64,000 bases of DNA. Origin: Altibacter sp. Its GTDB lineage: Bacteria; Bacteroidota; Bacteroidia; Flavobacteriales; Flavobacteriaceae. Where the stretch lies: NCBI GenBank assembly GCA_002696485.1, contig NZTP01000086.1, positions 1 to 64,000 of the forward strand, written 5' to 3'. Position 1 is the first letter of the stretch. Each line of letters begins with the position of its first letter. The position numbers were made by a program, and so were the translations under genes. This document shows positions 43,503 to 53,660 of this stretch, piece by piece. A model generated the notes under the pieces. That model saw only the letters and a list, made by a program, of their open reading frames with translations. It did not search any database and was not told the origin of the DNA.

Positions 43503-44363
43503 TTAATTAAAAATATCGGCACAGCGAAACACTTGGTCCATTCGAACACCTTTATCGGTGTGTTTCACGGTGATTATTGGATTGTGAGCGTCGTGCTCTA
43601 AAAATAAATAATAGTTATGGTCTGCCGCGGCAGTTAAAAATTTTTCTTTTTCAGGCAAAGTGAGTAACGGCCGGGTGTCATATCCCATCACAAAAGGAAG
43701 GGGTAAATGTCCTGCCGTTGGTAACAGATCTGCCATAAAAACAATGGTTTTTCCTTTGTATTTTATATGTGGGATCATTTGCTTGTCGGTGTGTCCATCT
43801 GCAAAGAAGATACCAAAGTCCAATTCATTAGCTTCAGAAAAGTCTGAAGCGGTATCGGAAACGAATTTCAATTGCCCGCTTTCTTCCATGGGAATAATAT
43901 TCTCTTTTAGAAAAGAAGCTTGTTCCCTGCGATTAGGCTTAGTAGCCCATTCCCAATGTCGTGCATTGCTCCAGAATGTGGCGTTTTTAAAAGCGGGTTC
44001 GTATCCCGTACGTTGTTTGTTCCATTGTATGCTTCCGCCGCAATGATCAAAATGAAGATGTGTCATAAAGACGTCGGTAATATCATCGCGATGAAACCCG
44101 ATTTTTTGCAAAGAATCATCTAGATTGAAGTCTCCCCAACGATAATAGTATCCAAAGAATTTTTCAGATTGTTTGTCTCCCATCCCTGTATCTATGAGCG
44201 TGAGTCTATTGCCATTTTTAATGAGCAAACATCTCGCTGCGATATCGATCATGTTATTTGTATCGGCAGGATTTGTCTTGGACCACAATGTTTTTGGCAC
44301 TACACCAAACATAGCACCTCCGTCCAATTTAAAGTTTCCGGCTTCTACAGGGTATAAATTCAT
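43503..44363 (-). CDS. MBL fold metallo-hydrolase
   Basis: A 286-residue metallo-beta-lactamase-fold hydrolase. The metal motif HLHFDHCGG (HxHxDH) is present, with later ligands in ADGHTDKQ and FLEHDAHNP. The N-terminal DGGAMFGVVPKTLW is typical of the subgroup related to quorum-quenching lactonases and AHL-lactonase-like enzymes. Substrate unknown. No signal peptide. It begins a minus-strand operon with the S8 and M1 peptidases. The 135-bp divergent gap to the antiporter shows no clear promoter by eye. Confidence 0.9.
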   Translation of the reverse strand: MNLYPVEAGNFKLDGGAMFGVVPKTLWSKTNPADTNNMIDIAARCLLIKNGNRLTLIDTGMGDKQSEKFFGYYYRWGDFNLDDSLQKIGFHRDDITDVFMTHLHFDHCGGSIQWNKQRTGYEPAFKNATFWSNARHWEWATKPNRREQASFLKENIIPMEESGQLKFVSDTASDFSEANELDFGIFFADGHTDKQMIPHIKYKGKTIVFMADLLPTAGHLPLPFVMGYDTRPLLTLPEKEKFLTAAADHNYYLFLEHDAHNPIITVKHTDKGVRMDQVFRCADIFN

Positions 44364-44498
44364 TGGGCATTAAAAGAGACGCAAAATACTAAAACCGTTA
44401 GAGAATGGTGACTCAGGAATAAATTAATTATACTATTTTTAACAAAAACTTAGCGTTTAACCGAAGCGAATGCACTTTATTTACCAAAATCAAAAAAT

Positions 44499-46427
44499 AT
44501 GCTCGAACTAGCCGGAATCATCATCCTTGGGATCTTGGCCCAGTGGGTCGCCTGGAAGTTTAAAATTCCCGCCATTTTACCGCTTATTCTTATAGGTCTT
44601 TTTGTAGGGCCCATTTCTACTTTTATTTCTGAAGATGGGAGCCAATGGATACAACCCATTTGGAACTCTTCAAAGGGATTCTTTCCCGGAAAAGGGTTGT
44701 TCTATTTTGTATCATTAGCTATTGGAATCATTCTTTTTGAAGGAGGTCTCACCCTTAAGATGGGAGAAGTGAAAAAAACCGGAAGCGTTATTGGTCGATT
44801 GATAAGTCTTGGATCCATAATTACCTTTTTGGGAGCAGGCGTTGCAGCACACTACATCTTTGGTCTCGATTGGCAGATTTCTATGCTATTTTCAGCATTA
44901 ATAATTGTTACCGGACCGACAGTGATTACACCTATCTTGAGAAATATTCCCTTACGAAAAGATGTGTCTGCCGTATTGAAGTGGGAGGGAATCTTGATAG
45001 ATCCCATAGGTGCCTTGGTGGCCGTATTAGTCTTTGGTTTTATAAGTGTAAACTTTCCTACCGGGTTGGAAGAAATAGCTACAGAAAACGCCGCGAGCGG
45101 CGCTCACAGCGTTGCAAATGGTCAAGTAAGCTACACCAAGCATGCGCTGTTGGAATTCGGAAAAATTATAGTCGTAGGCTTTGCATTTGGATTGGCAGGA
45201 GGATTTGCAATGTATCAAGCTGTAAAAAAGAAAATTATACCGCACTATCTACTCAATGTAGCCTCGCTTTCAATGGTATTGCTCATTTTCGTTCTTAGCG
45301 ACTTGTTCGCCCACGAATCGGGTCTTTTGGCGGTCGTTGTTATGGGGATGTATTTGGGGAATAGCGACATTCCTAATTTAAAAGAGCTATTGTATTTTAA
45401 AGAATCGCTTAGCGTGCTGCTTATCTCGATATTGTTTATACTACTTTCGGCCAATATTAGGGTACAAGATCTTTTGCTTATAATCAATTGGAAAACAATT
45501 ACTTTATTTTCAATAATTATATTTATTATTCGTCCCATAGGCGTCTTTTTAAGCACAATAGGATCTGATCTTAAACTTAATGAAAAGCTATTTATAAGTT
45601 GGGTAGGACCGCGAGGAATTGTTGCGGCAGGTATAGCTTCATTATTTGGAACCGAACTTGTCGACAAAGGCGTTGAAGGAGCCGAATATATCACACCATT
45701 GGTTTTCGGCGTTGTGCTGGTTACCGTTCTTTTAAACGCAACCACAGCCCGATTGGTTGCCTCCTTGTTAGGGGTTTTCTTAAAAAAATCGGAAGGAGTC
45801 TTGATAGTAGGAGGTTCGCGGGTTTCAAGATTAATAGCTTCTTATTTGATGAAAAACGATCGTCATGTAGTGTTGGTAGACAATAATCGAACGAATATAG
45901 AAAAAGCGAGAGAGTTAGGAATAGACGCCATAAATGCCAGTATTTACAGTGATGATCTTAGTGATAACATCGAATTGAGCGATGTGGGTTATCTCCTTGC
46001 GATGACCGGTAACGACGAAATTAACCGTCAAGCAATGCTACGGTTTGGAAAGCGGTTTGGGGAAAACGGAACGTTCAGACTTATGACCTCGGAAGAATTG
46101 CTCAACGAGAACAATGTGGATAAAGGAGAAGTTTTTAGCAATACACATGATTACATTCGATTTACTGAAGTGGCAAGAGACTATCCGTCCATACAAGAAA
46201 TTGAAGTAGACAGTAATGAAAAGTTCGCCAGAGTACTTAAGACGATTCGTGACACGAGGGACGCCATTCCTTTATTCTTAAAAAGCGCAGAAAATAACAT
46301 AGAACTTATTGATACGCTTACCGAATTTAATGTTGAACAAGGAAGTGTTATTGCGTATTTAGGAAAACCCATCGATTTTGAAGATGTAATTACAGCCACT
46401 CGAACAAAAGTTCAAAAAGACGTATAA
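44499..46427 (+). CDS. cation:proton antiporter with C-terminal TrkA-N domain
   Basis: A 642-residue membrane protein with a transport domain of about 12 helices (1-430) and the CPA1-type signatures TGPTVITP (138-145) and EGILIDPIGAL (163-172). A cytoplasmic Rossmann domain follows (about 432-545) with VLIVGGSRVSRLIASYL and the acidic end VLVDNN, then a small C-terminal domain (about 560-642) resembling TrkA-C. The glycine motif is degenerate (GGSRVS). It likely exchanges Na+ or K+ for H+ under nucleotide control. The next antiporter lies 110 bp downstream. Confidence 0.92.
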   Translation: MLELAGIIILGILAQWVAWKFKIPAILPLILIGLFVGPISTFISEDGSQWIQPIWNSSKGFFPGKGLFYFVSLAIGIILFEGGLTLKMGEVKKTGSVIGRLISLGSIITFLGAGVAAHYIFGLDWQISMLFSALIIVTGPTVITPILRNIPLRKDVSAVLKWEGILIDPIGALVAVLVFGFISVNFPTGLEEIATENAASGAHSVANGQVSYTKHALLEFGKIIVVGFAFGLAGGFAMYQAVKKKIIPHYLLNVASLSMVLLIFVLSDLFAHESGLLAVVVMGMYLGNSDIPNLKELLYFKESLSVLLISILFILLSANIRVQDLLLIINWKTITLFSIIIFIIRPIGVFLSTIGSDLKLNEKLFISWVGPRGIVAAGIASLFGTELVDKGVEGAEYITPLVFGVVLVTVLLNATTARLVASLLGVFLKKSEGVLIVGGSRVSRLIASYLMKNDRHVVLVDNNRTNIEKARELGIDAINASIYSDDLSDNIELSDVGYLLAMTGNDEINRQAMLRFGKRFGENGTFRLMTSEELLNENNVDKGEVFSNTHDYIRFTEVARDYPSIQEIEVDSNEKFARVLKTIRDTRDAIPLFLKSAENNIELIDTLTEFNVEQGSVIAYLGKPIDFEDVITATRTKVQKDV

Positions 46428-46537
46428 GGGAATTTTAAAACACTCGATGGTATTTTTGAGGTCCTTTCACCAAATAAGGTGTTGAAATATAACTACTCAA
46501 GTTTTAATAGGTGTTACAATATTACAAATAAGCTTTT

Positions 46538-47797
46538 ATGAATGAAATAATAGATATGCAATCCTACTTTACTGCCATTGCATATCTTGGATTTGCCTTG
46601 ACCATAGTTTCATTTTTACCCCTATACACCAAAAAGGCTAAGATTACCTATATAGTTCCTCTTTTAATTTTTGGTTTTTTATTATACACTGTGAACGCAC
46701 CGCTGCCTTGGCCAGACCCGTTATACGATTTGAATTATGGTAAAATAGTCACCGAAATAATTGTCATTATAAGTTTAATGACAGCAGGCCTGAAAATAGG
46801 AACCCATTATAAATGGAGCGAATGGAAAAGACCTTTATCTCTCATTTTTATAACCATGCCATTATTTATGGTATCGGTGTTTGCAATTAGCTTTTATTTT
46901 CTTGGTTTAAACGGGCCTGTTTCATTGTTGCTGGCAGCAGTTTTGGCCCCAACCGATCCGGTTCTCGCATCAGAGATGCAATTAAAAGAACAACAGCATG
47001 AACACGACAAAGAGACCGGTATGCAATTCACACTTACCGCAGAAGCGGGGATTAATGACGGATTGGCTTTTCCATTCGTATTTTTAGCAATTCTTTGGTC
47101 TAAATCCAATAGCTTCGGTGAGATTGATTGGGCACACTTTATAAATTTTTATCTGATATATAAAATCTTGGGAGGACTCCTCTTGGGTGCACTCATCGGA
47201 TATGTTTACAGCAGCATCATAGCATTACACAAAAAAGAGAATAGAAAATACATACTTAATGGCTTCATAGCAGTCGCGCTTACATTTTTCTCCTACGGAG
47301 CAGCAGAACTTCTAAACACCTATGGCTTTATGTGTGTTTTTGCCACGGGCGTATTTGTGCAACACCATAGACCTAAAGATAAAAGCAAGGCAACCAAAGA
47401 TTTTATGGTCCCATTTATTGAAGAAATAGAAAAGTTATTGGTTGTGCTGTGGACCATTTTCTTTGGAGGTGCTTTATGCTCGGGTATTTTGAATTATACG
47501 AATTATGAAGGGATTGTATTTAGTCTTGTTATTGTGCTAATTTTAAGACCTATCTTAGGCTATTTGGCCATGATAATCATGCCTTATTCCAATGCCAAAC
47601 GCTGGGCTATTGGATTTTTCGGCATCAAAGGCATTGGCAGTGTTTTTTATTTAAGCTATGGGCTTTTACATGGCTTTTTTGAAGGATATACTGATTTATA
47701 CGGAATTGTAAGCTATGTCATCTTATTCAGCATCATTATCCACGGACTGACGAGTCTTAGGGTATTGGACTATTTTAATTCGCTAAATACGAAGTAA
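46538..47797 (+). CDS. cation:proton antiporter (NhaP/CPA1 type)
   Basis: A 419-residue membrane protein of about 12 helices without a regulatory domain. Signature residues are the ThrAspPro of APTDPVLASEM (139-141) and the EAGINDGLAFPF motif with Asn173-Asp174, both typical of the NhaP branch. It should exchange Na+ (or K+) for H+. It is only weakly similar by eye to the preceding antiporter, so this is not a tandem duplication. The coding sequence looks more AT-rich than the neighbourhood, though I did not count it. Confidence 0.9.
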   Translation: MNEIIDMQSYFTAIAYLGFALTIVSFLPLYTKKAKITYIVPLLIFGFLLYTVNAPLPWPDPLYDLNYGKIVTEIIVIISLMTAGLKIGTHYKWSEWKRPLSLIFITMPLFMVSVFAISFYFLGLNGPVSLLLAAVLAPTDPVLASEMQLKEQQHEHDKETGMQFTLTAEAGINDGLAFPFVFLAILWSKSNSFGEIDWAHFINFYLIYKILGGLLLGALIGYVYSSIIALHKKENRKYILNGFIAVALTFFSYGAAELLNTYGFMCVFATGVFVQHHRPKDKSKATKDFMVPFIEEIEKLLVVLWTIFFGGALCSGILNYTNYEGIVFSLVIVLILRPILGYLAMIIMPYSNAKRWAIGFFGIKGIGSVFYLSYGLLHGFFEGYTDLYGIVSYVILFSIIIHGLTSLRVLDYFNSLNTK

Positions 47798-47836
47798 AGT
47801 TGTTCGCGCCAAAGTTATTATCCCCGGCTCGCGCTA

Positions 47837-47965
47837 ATGATTGAGGGAATCTCTTTCCATAAAAATGTAAAGCGGAGAATTGATCATTTAGAACCAAAAA
47901 CAGTGCAACTCAAAATAATTGAGAACGGTATTCGTTCTATTTTTAAAGGAAAGACTTCTTATTAA
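47837..47965 (+). CDS. possible small ORF of 42 codons, unknown
   Basis: The frame begins MIEGISFHKNVKRRIDHLEP and ends SIFKGKTSY, and its stop overlaps the ATG of the downstream lipoprotein as TAATG. The frame is open back to the stop of the antiporter gene, so it could also be the remnant of a longer gene. It is basic and has no signal peptide. I do not recognise it. The only support is the overlap and the even codon use. It may be simple chance or a leader peptide. Confidence 0.25.
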   Translation: MIEGISFHKNVKRRIDHLEPKTVQLKIIENGIRSIFKGKTSY

Positions 47966-48186
47966 TGAAAAAAATTACACTTCTCTTGCTTTTTGCTTTT
48001 GCCGTCTTCTCATGTAAAAAGGATGACGGAAGAGCCTGCACCACCTGCAATTCCCCTCAAACTGCCAACTTCGAAGTTTGTGATGATGGCGAAGGCAATG
48101 CCACAGTCAACGGCGAAAATACCGGAACCTCTTTCGATGTGTATATTGCAGATCTCGAAGCTGCAGGAGCGACATGTGGAGGCTAG
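47965..48186 (+). CDS. small cysteine-rich lipoprotein
   Basis: A 73-residue protein with a signal peptide ending in the lipobox VFSC (Cys17) followed by [17 protein letters not shown]. The mature part of about 57 residues is acidic and has four more Cys (CTTC at 25-28, FEVC and ATCGG at the end), enough for two disulfides. The acidic C-terminal half ([20 protein letters not shown]) is predicted to be exposed. Function unknown. Similar tiny lipoproteins are common in Flavobacteriaceae. Its last 4 bp overlap the end of the convergent lepA. Confidence 0.75.
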   Translation: MKKITLLLLFAFAVFSCKKDDGRACTTCNSPQTANFEVCDDGEGNATVNGENTGTSFDVYIADLEAAGATCGG

Positions 48187-49979
48187 TCGTTAAGTTTTAA
48201 AACAGCCATAAATGCTTCCTGCGGAATCTCGACGTTACCCACTTGACGCATACGCTTTTTCCCTTTTTTCTGCTTTTCTAGAAGTTTCCGTTTCCTTGAA
48301 ATATCCCCGCCATAACATTTTGCAGTTACATCCTTACGAAGTGCTTTCACGGTTTCACGTGCAATGATCTTAGCGCCAATCGCCGCCTGAATTGGGATGT
48401 CGAATTGCTGCCTCGGGATCAATTCTTTCAGTTTTTCGCACATTTTCTTACCAATATCGTAAGCATTGTCTTTGTGCAGCAAGGCAGAAAGGGCATCCAC
48501 CACATTTCCGTTCAACAACACGTCTACCTTCACTAATTGTGAAGTACGCATTCCGATAGGTGAATAATCGAAAGAGGCATAGCCTCTGGAAACTGTTTTA
48601 AGACGATCGTAAAAGTCGAATACAATCTCTGCCAACGGCATATCGAACGATAGTTCAACACGCTCTGTGGTGAGGTACGTTTGATTAGTGATTTCCCCTC
48701 GCTTCTCGATACATAGCGACATCACAGGTCCAACATAGTCAGACTTAGTGATGATTGTAGCTTTAATATATGGCTCCTCTACTCGATTCAAGGAAGAAGG
48801 TTCCGGTAGATCTGAAGGATTATTGACCAAAATAATAGTGTCCGGTTCCTTGTTGGTATAGGCGTGGTAGGATACGTTTGGTACGGTGGTGATCACCGTC
48901 ATATCAAACTCTCGCTCCAATCGTTCCTGAATGATTTCCAGATGCAACATTCCCAAGAAACCACAACGAAAACCAAAACCTAAGGCCGCAGAACTTTCGG
49001 GAATAAAAACCAAAGATGCATCGTTGAGCTGCAACTTCTCCATAGAAGCCCGAAGCTCTTCATAATCTTCGGTATCAACAGGATAGATTCCTGCAAACAC
49101 CATGGGTTTTACGTCTTCGAAGCCTTCGATCATGTTGGTGGTTGGATTCTTGGCATCGGTAATCGTGTCGCCCACCTTTACCTCTTTCGCTTCTTTGATT
49201 CCTGTGATAAGATATCCTACATCACCGGTTTTTATAACTTCTTTAGGCTGTTGTTTAAGCCGAAGCGTACCTACTTCATCTGCATAATAAGATCGGCCGG
49301 TAGCCATGAACTTTATGTGCTGTCCTTTTCTAATTTCACCGTTTAGTACTCGAAAATAAGTTTCCACACCTCGGAAAGGATTGTACACAGAATCGAAGAT
49401 AAGCGCTTGCAATGACTCCTCGGGATTTCCTTTAGGTGCAGGGATTCTTTTAATGATCGCTGCCAAGATCTCCTCAATACCGATCCCGGTCTTCGCACTG
49501 GCCGGGATTACCTCATCGGCATTACATCCTAATAAATCTACGATATCATCGGTAACTTCTTCAGGATTAGCAGAGGGAAGATCCACTTTATTCAATACGG
49601 GAATGATCTCCAGATCATTCTCCAAGGCTAAATACAAATTAGAAATGGTTTGCGCCTGAATACTCTGCGCAGCATCCACGACTAATAATGCTCCTTCACA
49701 GGCCGCTATGGAGCGTGAAACTTCATAAGAAAAATCAACGTGACCCGGGGTGTCAATTAGATTGAGAACGTAAGACTCTCCTTCATACACATAGTCCATT
49801 TGAATGGCATGGCTCTTTATTGTAATACCACGCTCACGTTCAAGATCCATGCTATCCAGCAATTGATCCTGTTTTTCGCGACTGGTCACAGAACCGGTTG
49901 CATCCAATAAACGATCGGCCAAGGTACTCTTACCGTGATCGATGTGTGCGATGATGCAAAAATTTCGAATGTTCTTCAT
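48183..49979 (-). CDS. lepA: elongation factor 4 (LepA)
   Basis: A translational GTPase that acts on stalled or mis-translocated ribosomes. It has 598 residues with the P-loop AHIDHGKST (11-19), switch [18 protein letters not shown] (NKxD), and the LepA-specific C-terminal part with [34 protein letters not shown]. The ATG at 49977-49979 gives [20 protein letters not shown] five codons upstream is discarded. It has a clear promoter 30 bp upstream. Confidence 0.97.
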   Translation of the reverse strand: MKNIRNFCIIAHIDHGKSTLADRLLDATGSVTSREKQDQLLDSMDLERERGITIKSHAIQMDYVYEGESYVLNLIDTPGHVDFSYEVSRSIAACEGALLVVDAAQSIQAQTISNLYLALENDLEIIPVLNKVDLPSANPEEVTDDIVDLLGCNADEVIPASAKTGIGIEEILAAIIKRIPAPKGNPEESLQALIFDSVYNPFRGVETYFRVLNGEIRKGQHIKFMATGRSYYADEVGTLRLKQQPKEVIKTGDVGYLITGIKEAKEVKVGDTITDAKNPTTNMIEGFEDVKPMVFAGIYPVDTEDYEELRASMEKLQLNDASLVFIPESSAALGFGFRCGFLGMLHLEIIQERLEREFDMTVITTVPNVSYHAYTNKEPDTIILVNNPSDLPEPSSLNRVEEPYIKATIITKSDYVGPVMSLCIEKRGEITNQTYLTTERVELSFDMPLAEIVFDFYDRLKTVSRGYASFDYSPIGMRTSQLVKVDVLLNGNVVDALSALLHKDNAYDIGKKMCEKLKELIPRQQFDIPIQAAIGAKIIARETVKALRKDVTAKCYGGDISRKRKLLEKQKKGKKRMRQVGNVEIPQEAFMAVLKLND

Positions 49980-50008
49980 AGCAATAGGTCTCAATTCGTT
50001 TGAGGCTG

Positions 50009-50040
50009 CAAATATAACTTAAAAAGACAGGATTATTCAA
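50009..50040 (-). promoter_or_regulatory. promoter of lepA
   Basis: On the minus strand TTG (50038-50040), a 21-base spacer and TATATTTG (50009-50016), about 30 bp upstream of the lepA ATG. Confidence 0.6.
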
Positions 50041-50188
50041 TTAACCTTGTTTTCAGCGCAAAAAACTGAATATAGGATAATTCCTATTAAAAAAAAATGC
50101 CATCTTTGTATAGCGGCTTTCACAAACTCTACAACCATTTTTTTATCGCCACCTTAATTACAATCAACCAACTAAGCTGCACCCCAAC

Positions 50189-52609
50189 ATGAAAGCAATT
50201 GGATCCTTTATGGTGTTTTTGCTGTGTTCGATCCCCCTCTTCGCACAGGATTTTTCGGTTTCGGGAAAGGTGGAAGATGCTTCAGGGGAGCCTATGGCAT
50301 TTCTTACAGTATTGGTTTTTTCAGAAAATGACCCTACAACTCCGTTGGCCGGAACTACCTGCGACGAACAAGGAATGTTTGTCATCGACAATCTTGTATC
50401 GCAGTCATACAGATTTACCTTCAGTTTTATTGGCTATGAAACTCAAGAGCAATTACTCGAACTTACAAACAATATGAGCCTACCTACCATTACTATGGAG
50501 AAGGCTGCCGAAGTGTTGGAGGAATCTGTTGTGACAGTGAAGAAACCTCTCATACATAAAGAACCCGGAAAACTTGTGGTCACCGTTGAGAACAGTTCGC
50601 TCTCTACCGGAAATACCTTGGAGCTACTTTCCAAGACACCGGGAGTGTTGGTGTTGCAGGACAAGGTGACCATTAAGAACGCCGCAACGACTATTTATAT
50701 CAATGGGAAGCGGGTATACCTATCAGACACCGAGATCGCCTCATTCTTGAAAAGTTTGGATGCTTCGGTGATCAAGACGATTGAGGTGATCTCAAATCCT
50801 TCAGCCAAATACGATGCCGATGCCGGTGTCATACTTAATATCATTACCTCAAGACCAATTTCGGTAGGCTATAAGGGATCAGTTGAAGGTCGGTATGAAC
50901 AAGCGGTATTTCCTAAATATTCTATAGGTACTTCTCATTTTTATAAAAATGACTGGCTCAATGTTTTTGGAAACTATAGTTTTAGTCCGCGCAAGGAGTA
51001 TAAAGACCAATTCGATGAAATTCGTTTTTTCAACGAAGATGAAGTAACCACCCGATCGTTGTGGGAAACGAATTTTACTCGAACTACCCACTCCTATGCT
51101 CATCAAGGTAACTTGATTGCCGATGTTACCATAGACGAAAAGAATTCCATAAGCCTCACCTCTAATGTATTCGTTTCCCCTAATACAACGTTTCACAATA
51201 CGGTATTTGCCGAGATCTTTGACGCTCAAAAACAATTGGACTCAACCTTTCGAACCAACAGCATGTTGGAAAACGACCAAAAAAACCTCGCTTTCAGTGC
51301 TGCCTATAATGCCACGTTGGATGAAAAGGGAACCGGCTTGACAACTACCATAAACTACATTGTTTATGACGACGAACAACAGCAGTATGTGGTTACCAAT
51401 TATTTTCGTCCCAACGCGGATCTGTTGCGGACCAACAGTTTTTTTACTTATGCGCTTCAGGACAGTGATATTGCAACGGGTGCCATCGACCTAAAAATTC
51501 CAGAGGATTCGGGAACGTGGGAAATGGGATTGAAGTATTCTAATATCGACACACAAAGCAGGCTCGATTTTTTTAACACGAATTCGGGTTTGCTGCAATT
51601 CGATCCCAATCTGTCAGATTCCTTCACCTATCTGGAATCCATCTACGCGGGATACCTTTCGTTTTCAAAACGGTGGAAGAAGTGGGATCTTGTTGCAGGA
51701 TTACGTACCGAATTTACAGCCGTGGAAGGGCTTTCCAGATCGCTTGGCCTTGTTAATAATCAGGAGTACATTGAGTTTTTCCCGTCCCTTTCCCTTCAGT
51801 ATACGGTAAACGATCTCAATGCGCTAGGAATTAATTTTGCACGGCGTATTGAACGGCCTCGATACCAAAGCCTTAACCCGTTTAAATATTTTTTGAATGA
51901 GAATAATTTTAACGGAGGAAACCCCAATCTTGTTCCGGCGATCGATTCAAAAATAACAATAAGCTATAATTATAAAAGCAAATGGTTTGTCGATGTGTAT
52001 TATCACCATACCGACAACGCCCTAAGCACCTTGCGCTTTCAGGATAATGAAAATTCGATCACGCGCACCGTGGATGCCAATCTTATACAAGACTTTCAGT
52101 ACTCCGTAGATGTGCTGCACGTTTCTTCTCCCCTTAGCTGGTGGTATCTTAGTGTGTATGCATCCGGTTTTTATTTTGAGAATGAGTTTTTCGCTTTGGA
52201 AAGTCAGCAAGACACCTATTCTAACAGCACCTTCGGATTTTACGGAAACATCAACAACAACCTCACCCTCTCGAAGGACAAGTCGTTTACCGGGGATCTT
52301 ACAGCTTTTTATCTATCTGATTTCATTTACGGTTCATTTGATTATGGCAATCAGTTCTCCCTTTCGGTTTCTCTTCGGAAAGCATTTTGGAACAATACCG
52401 CCAGTGTGAGCTTAGGAGTTTCAGATGTGTTCAACACCTACAACGTCCCCGTCGTTTCAAACTATTACAATCAGCAAAACAGCTATTTTGCGCAACCCGA
52501 ATCACGGCTGTTTCGCGTGAGCTTTAAGTATACCTTCGGAAATGCCCGACTTAGCGATAACAATCGCGATATCAAACCGGAGGAGACCGAACGATTGGAA
52601 AAGAACTAA
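50189..52609 (+). CDS. outer membrane TonB-receptor-like beta-barrel protein
   Basis: An 806-residue protein with a signal peptide (1-20, ending LFAQ), a carboxypeptidase-like regulatory beta-sandwich domain (about 22-105, with FSVSGKVEDASGEPMAFLTV and FSFIGYETQ), and a plug-like domain (115-220, KTPGVLVLQDKVTIKNAATTIYINGKRV). A barrel of the OMP_b-brl_3 family follows (about 370-800). It lacks an obvious TonB box. No SusD-like partner is adjacent, so a polysaccharide utilisation locus is unlikely. The substrate is unknown. The 209-bp gap before it holds the lepA promoter and this gene's leader, where a CATCTTTG may be a poor -7 element. Confidence 0.9.
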   Translation: MKAIGSFMVFLLCSIPLFAQDFSVSGKVEDASGEPMAFLTVLVFSENDPTTPLAGTTCDEQGMFVIDNLVSQSYRFTFSFIGYETQEQLLELTNNMSLPTITMEKAAEVLEESVVTVKKPLIHKEPGKLVVTVENSSLSTGNTLELLSKTPGVLVLQDKVTIKNAATTIYINGKRVYLSDTEIASFLKSLDASVIKTIEVISNPSAKYDADAGVILNIITSRPISVGYKGSVEGRYEQAVFPKYSIGTSHFYKNDWLNVFGNYSFSPRKEYKDQFDEIRFFNEDEVTTRSLWETNFTRTTHSYAHQGNLIADVTIDEKNSISLTSNVFVSPNTTFHNTVFAEIFDAQKQLDSTFRTNSMLENDQKNLAFSAAYNATLDEKGTGLTTTINYIVYDDEQQQYVVTNYFRPNADLLRTNSFFTYALQDSDIATGAIDLKIPEDSGTWEMGLKYSNIDTQSRLDFFNTNSGLLQFDPNLSDSFTYLESIYAGYLSFSKRWKKWDLVAGLRTEFTAVEGLSRSLGLVNNQEYIEFFPSLSLQYTVNDLNALGINFARRIERPRYQSLNPFKYFLNENNFNGGNPNLVPAIDSKITISYNYKSKWFVDVYYHHTDNALSTLRFQDNENSITRTVDANLIQDFQYSVDVLHVSSPLSWWYLSVYASGFYFENEFFALESQQDTYSNSTFGFYGNINNNLTLSKDKSFTGDLTAFYLSDFIYGSFDYGNQFSLSVSLRKAFWNNTASVSLGVSDVFNTYNVPVVSNYYNQQNSYFAQPESRLFRVSFKYTFGNARLSDNNRDIKPEETERLEKN

Positions 52610-52651
52610 TCGCACCTTTTTTCCGAAGCAGAGAAAACAAAGTAAATTGCT

Positions 52652-52659
52652 TATTTTTG
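52652..52659 (+). promoter_or_regulatory. -7 element of dus
   Basis: TATTTTTG, full match to TAnnTTTG, ending 8 bp before the dus ATG. If used, the transcript would have almost no leader. Confidence 0.4.
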
Positions 52660-52667
52660 CAGCAGCT

Positions 52668-53660
52668 ATGGCAAAGATCGGAAATATAGATGTGGGAGAA
52701 TTCCCGTTATTGCTCGCTCCTATGGAGGATGTGAGCGACCCTCCTTTTCGCGCACTTTGCAAGGAACAAGGCGCCGATGTAGTGTACACAGAATTCATCT
52801 CTTCGGAAGGCTTGATTCGCGATGCGGCGAAGAGCGTCATGAAGTTGGATATCTATGAAAAAGAACGACCCGTTGGGATTCAGATCTTCGGCGCAGTCCT
52901 CGATTCCATGCTCCAAAGTGTTGAGATCGTAGAGGCGAGCGGTCCGGACATTATTGATATTAATTTTGGTTGCCCCGTCAAGAAAGTAGTGAGCAAGGGC
53001 GCAGGTGCCGGAATTTTAAAGGATATCGATCTCATGGTTTCTCTAACCGAGGCCATGGTAAAACATACCAAACTGCCCATTACTGTTAAAACGCGTCTAG
53101 GGTGGGATCACGACTCCATACGAATTGTAGAAGTTGCCGAACGCTTGCAGGACGTAGGTTGTAAGGCACTTTCCATTCACGGAAGAACCCGTGCGCAAAT
53201 GTATAAAGGGGAAGCAGATTGGGCTCCTATTGCCGAGGTTAAGAACAATCCGCGTATGCACATTCCTATTTTTGGCAACGGAGATGTTGATTCACCCGAA
53301 AAGGCCAAGGAAATGCGAGATGTTTACGGTCTTGACGGAGCTATGATAGGTCGTGCAAGTATTGGGTATCCGTGGTTCTTTAAAGAAGTAAAGCATTATT
53401 TTGAAACAGGAGAGCACGCATCTCCCCCTACCATGGCAGAACGCGTAGCTGCGGCAAGAAGACACCTTCAAATGGCCATTGACTGGAAAGGGGAGCAGTT
53501 GGGTGTTTTTGAGACACGCCGCCACTATACCAATTACTTTAAAGGTATTCCCAATTTCAAGGAGCACCGAATGAAGATGGTCACCAGCGATGATGCCGCT
53601 TCGGTGTTTGAAGCTTTTGATGAAGCTCTTGAATTATTTGGCGACTATCAGTTTGCTTAA
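52668..53660 (+). CDS. dus: tRNA-dihydrouridine synthase
   Basis: An FMN-dependent reductase of uridines in tRNA D-loops. It has 330 residues of the DusB type: PLLLAPMEDVSDPPFR at residues 13-28, IDINFGCPVKKVV with the catalytic Cys102, KTRLGWDH, SIHGRTRAQMYKG, and the FMN phosphate site NGDVDSPEKA and GAMIGRASIG. The ATG at 52668-52670 gives the family start MAKIGNIDVGEFP. A frame open 42 codons further overlaps the upstream receptor gene and the promoter, so it is rejected. Its 3' end overlaps the convergent permease gene by 4 bp. Confidence 0.95.
   Translation: MAKIGNIDVGEFPLLLAPMEDVSDPPFRALCKEQGADVVYTEFISSEGLIRDAAKSVMKLDIYEKERPVGIQIFGAVLDSMLQSVEIVEASGPDIIDINFGCPVKKVVSKGAGAGILKDIDLMVSLTEAMVKHTKLPITVKTRLGWDHDSIRIVEVAERLQDVGCKALSIHGRTRAQMYKGEADWAPIAEVKNNPRMHIPIFGNGDVDSPEKAKEMRDVYGLDGAMIGRASIGYPWFFKEVKHYFETGEHASPPTMAERVAAARRHLQMAIDWKGEQLGVFETRRHYTNYFKGIPNFKEHRMKMVTSDDAASVFEAFDEALELFGDYQFA

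Noticed and set aside
48351..48366. Third parS-like site GGTTTCACGTGCAATG inside lepA
   Set aside because: Four mismatches to the 16-mer outside the CACGTG core, and it lies within coding sequence whose residues are conserved.
52542..52667. 42-residue N-terminal extension of dus
   Set aside because: It overlaps the end of the upstream receptor gene and the -7 element; the family starts at MAKIGNIDVGEFP.
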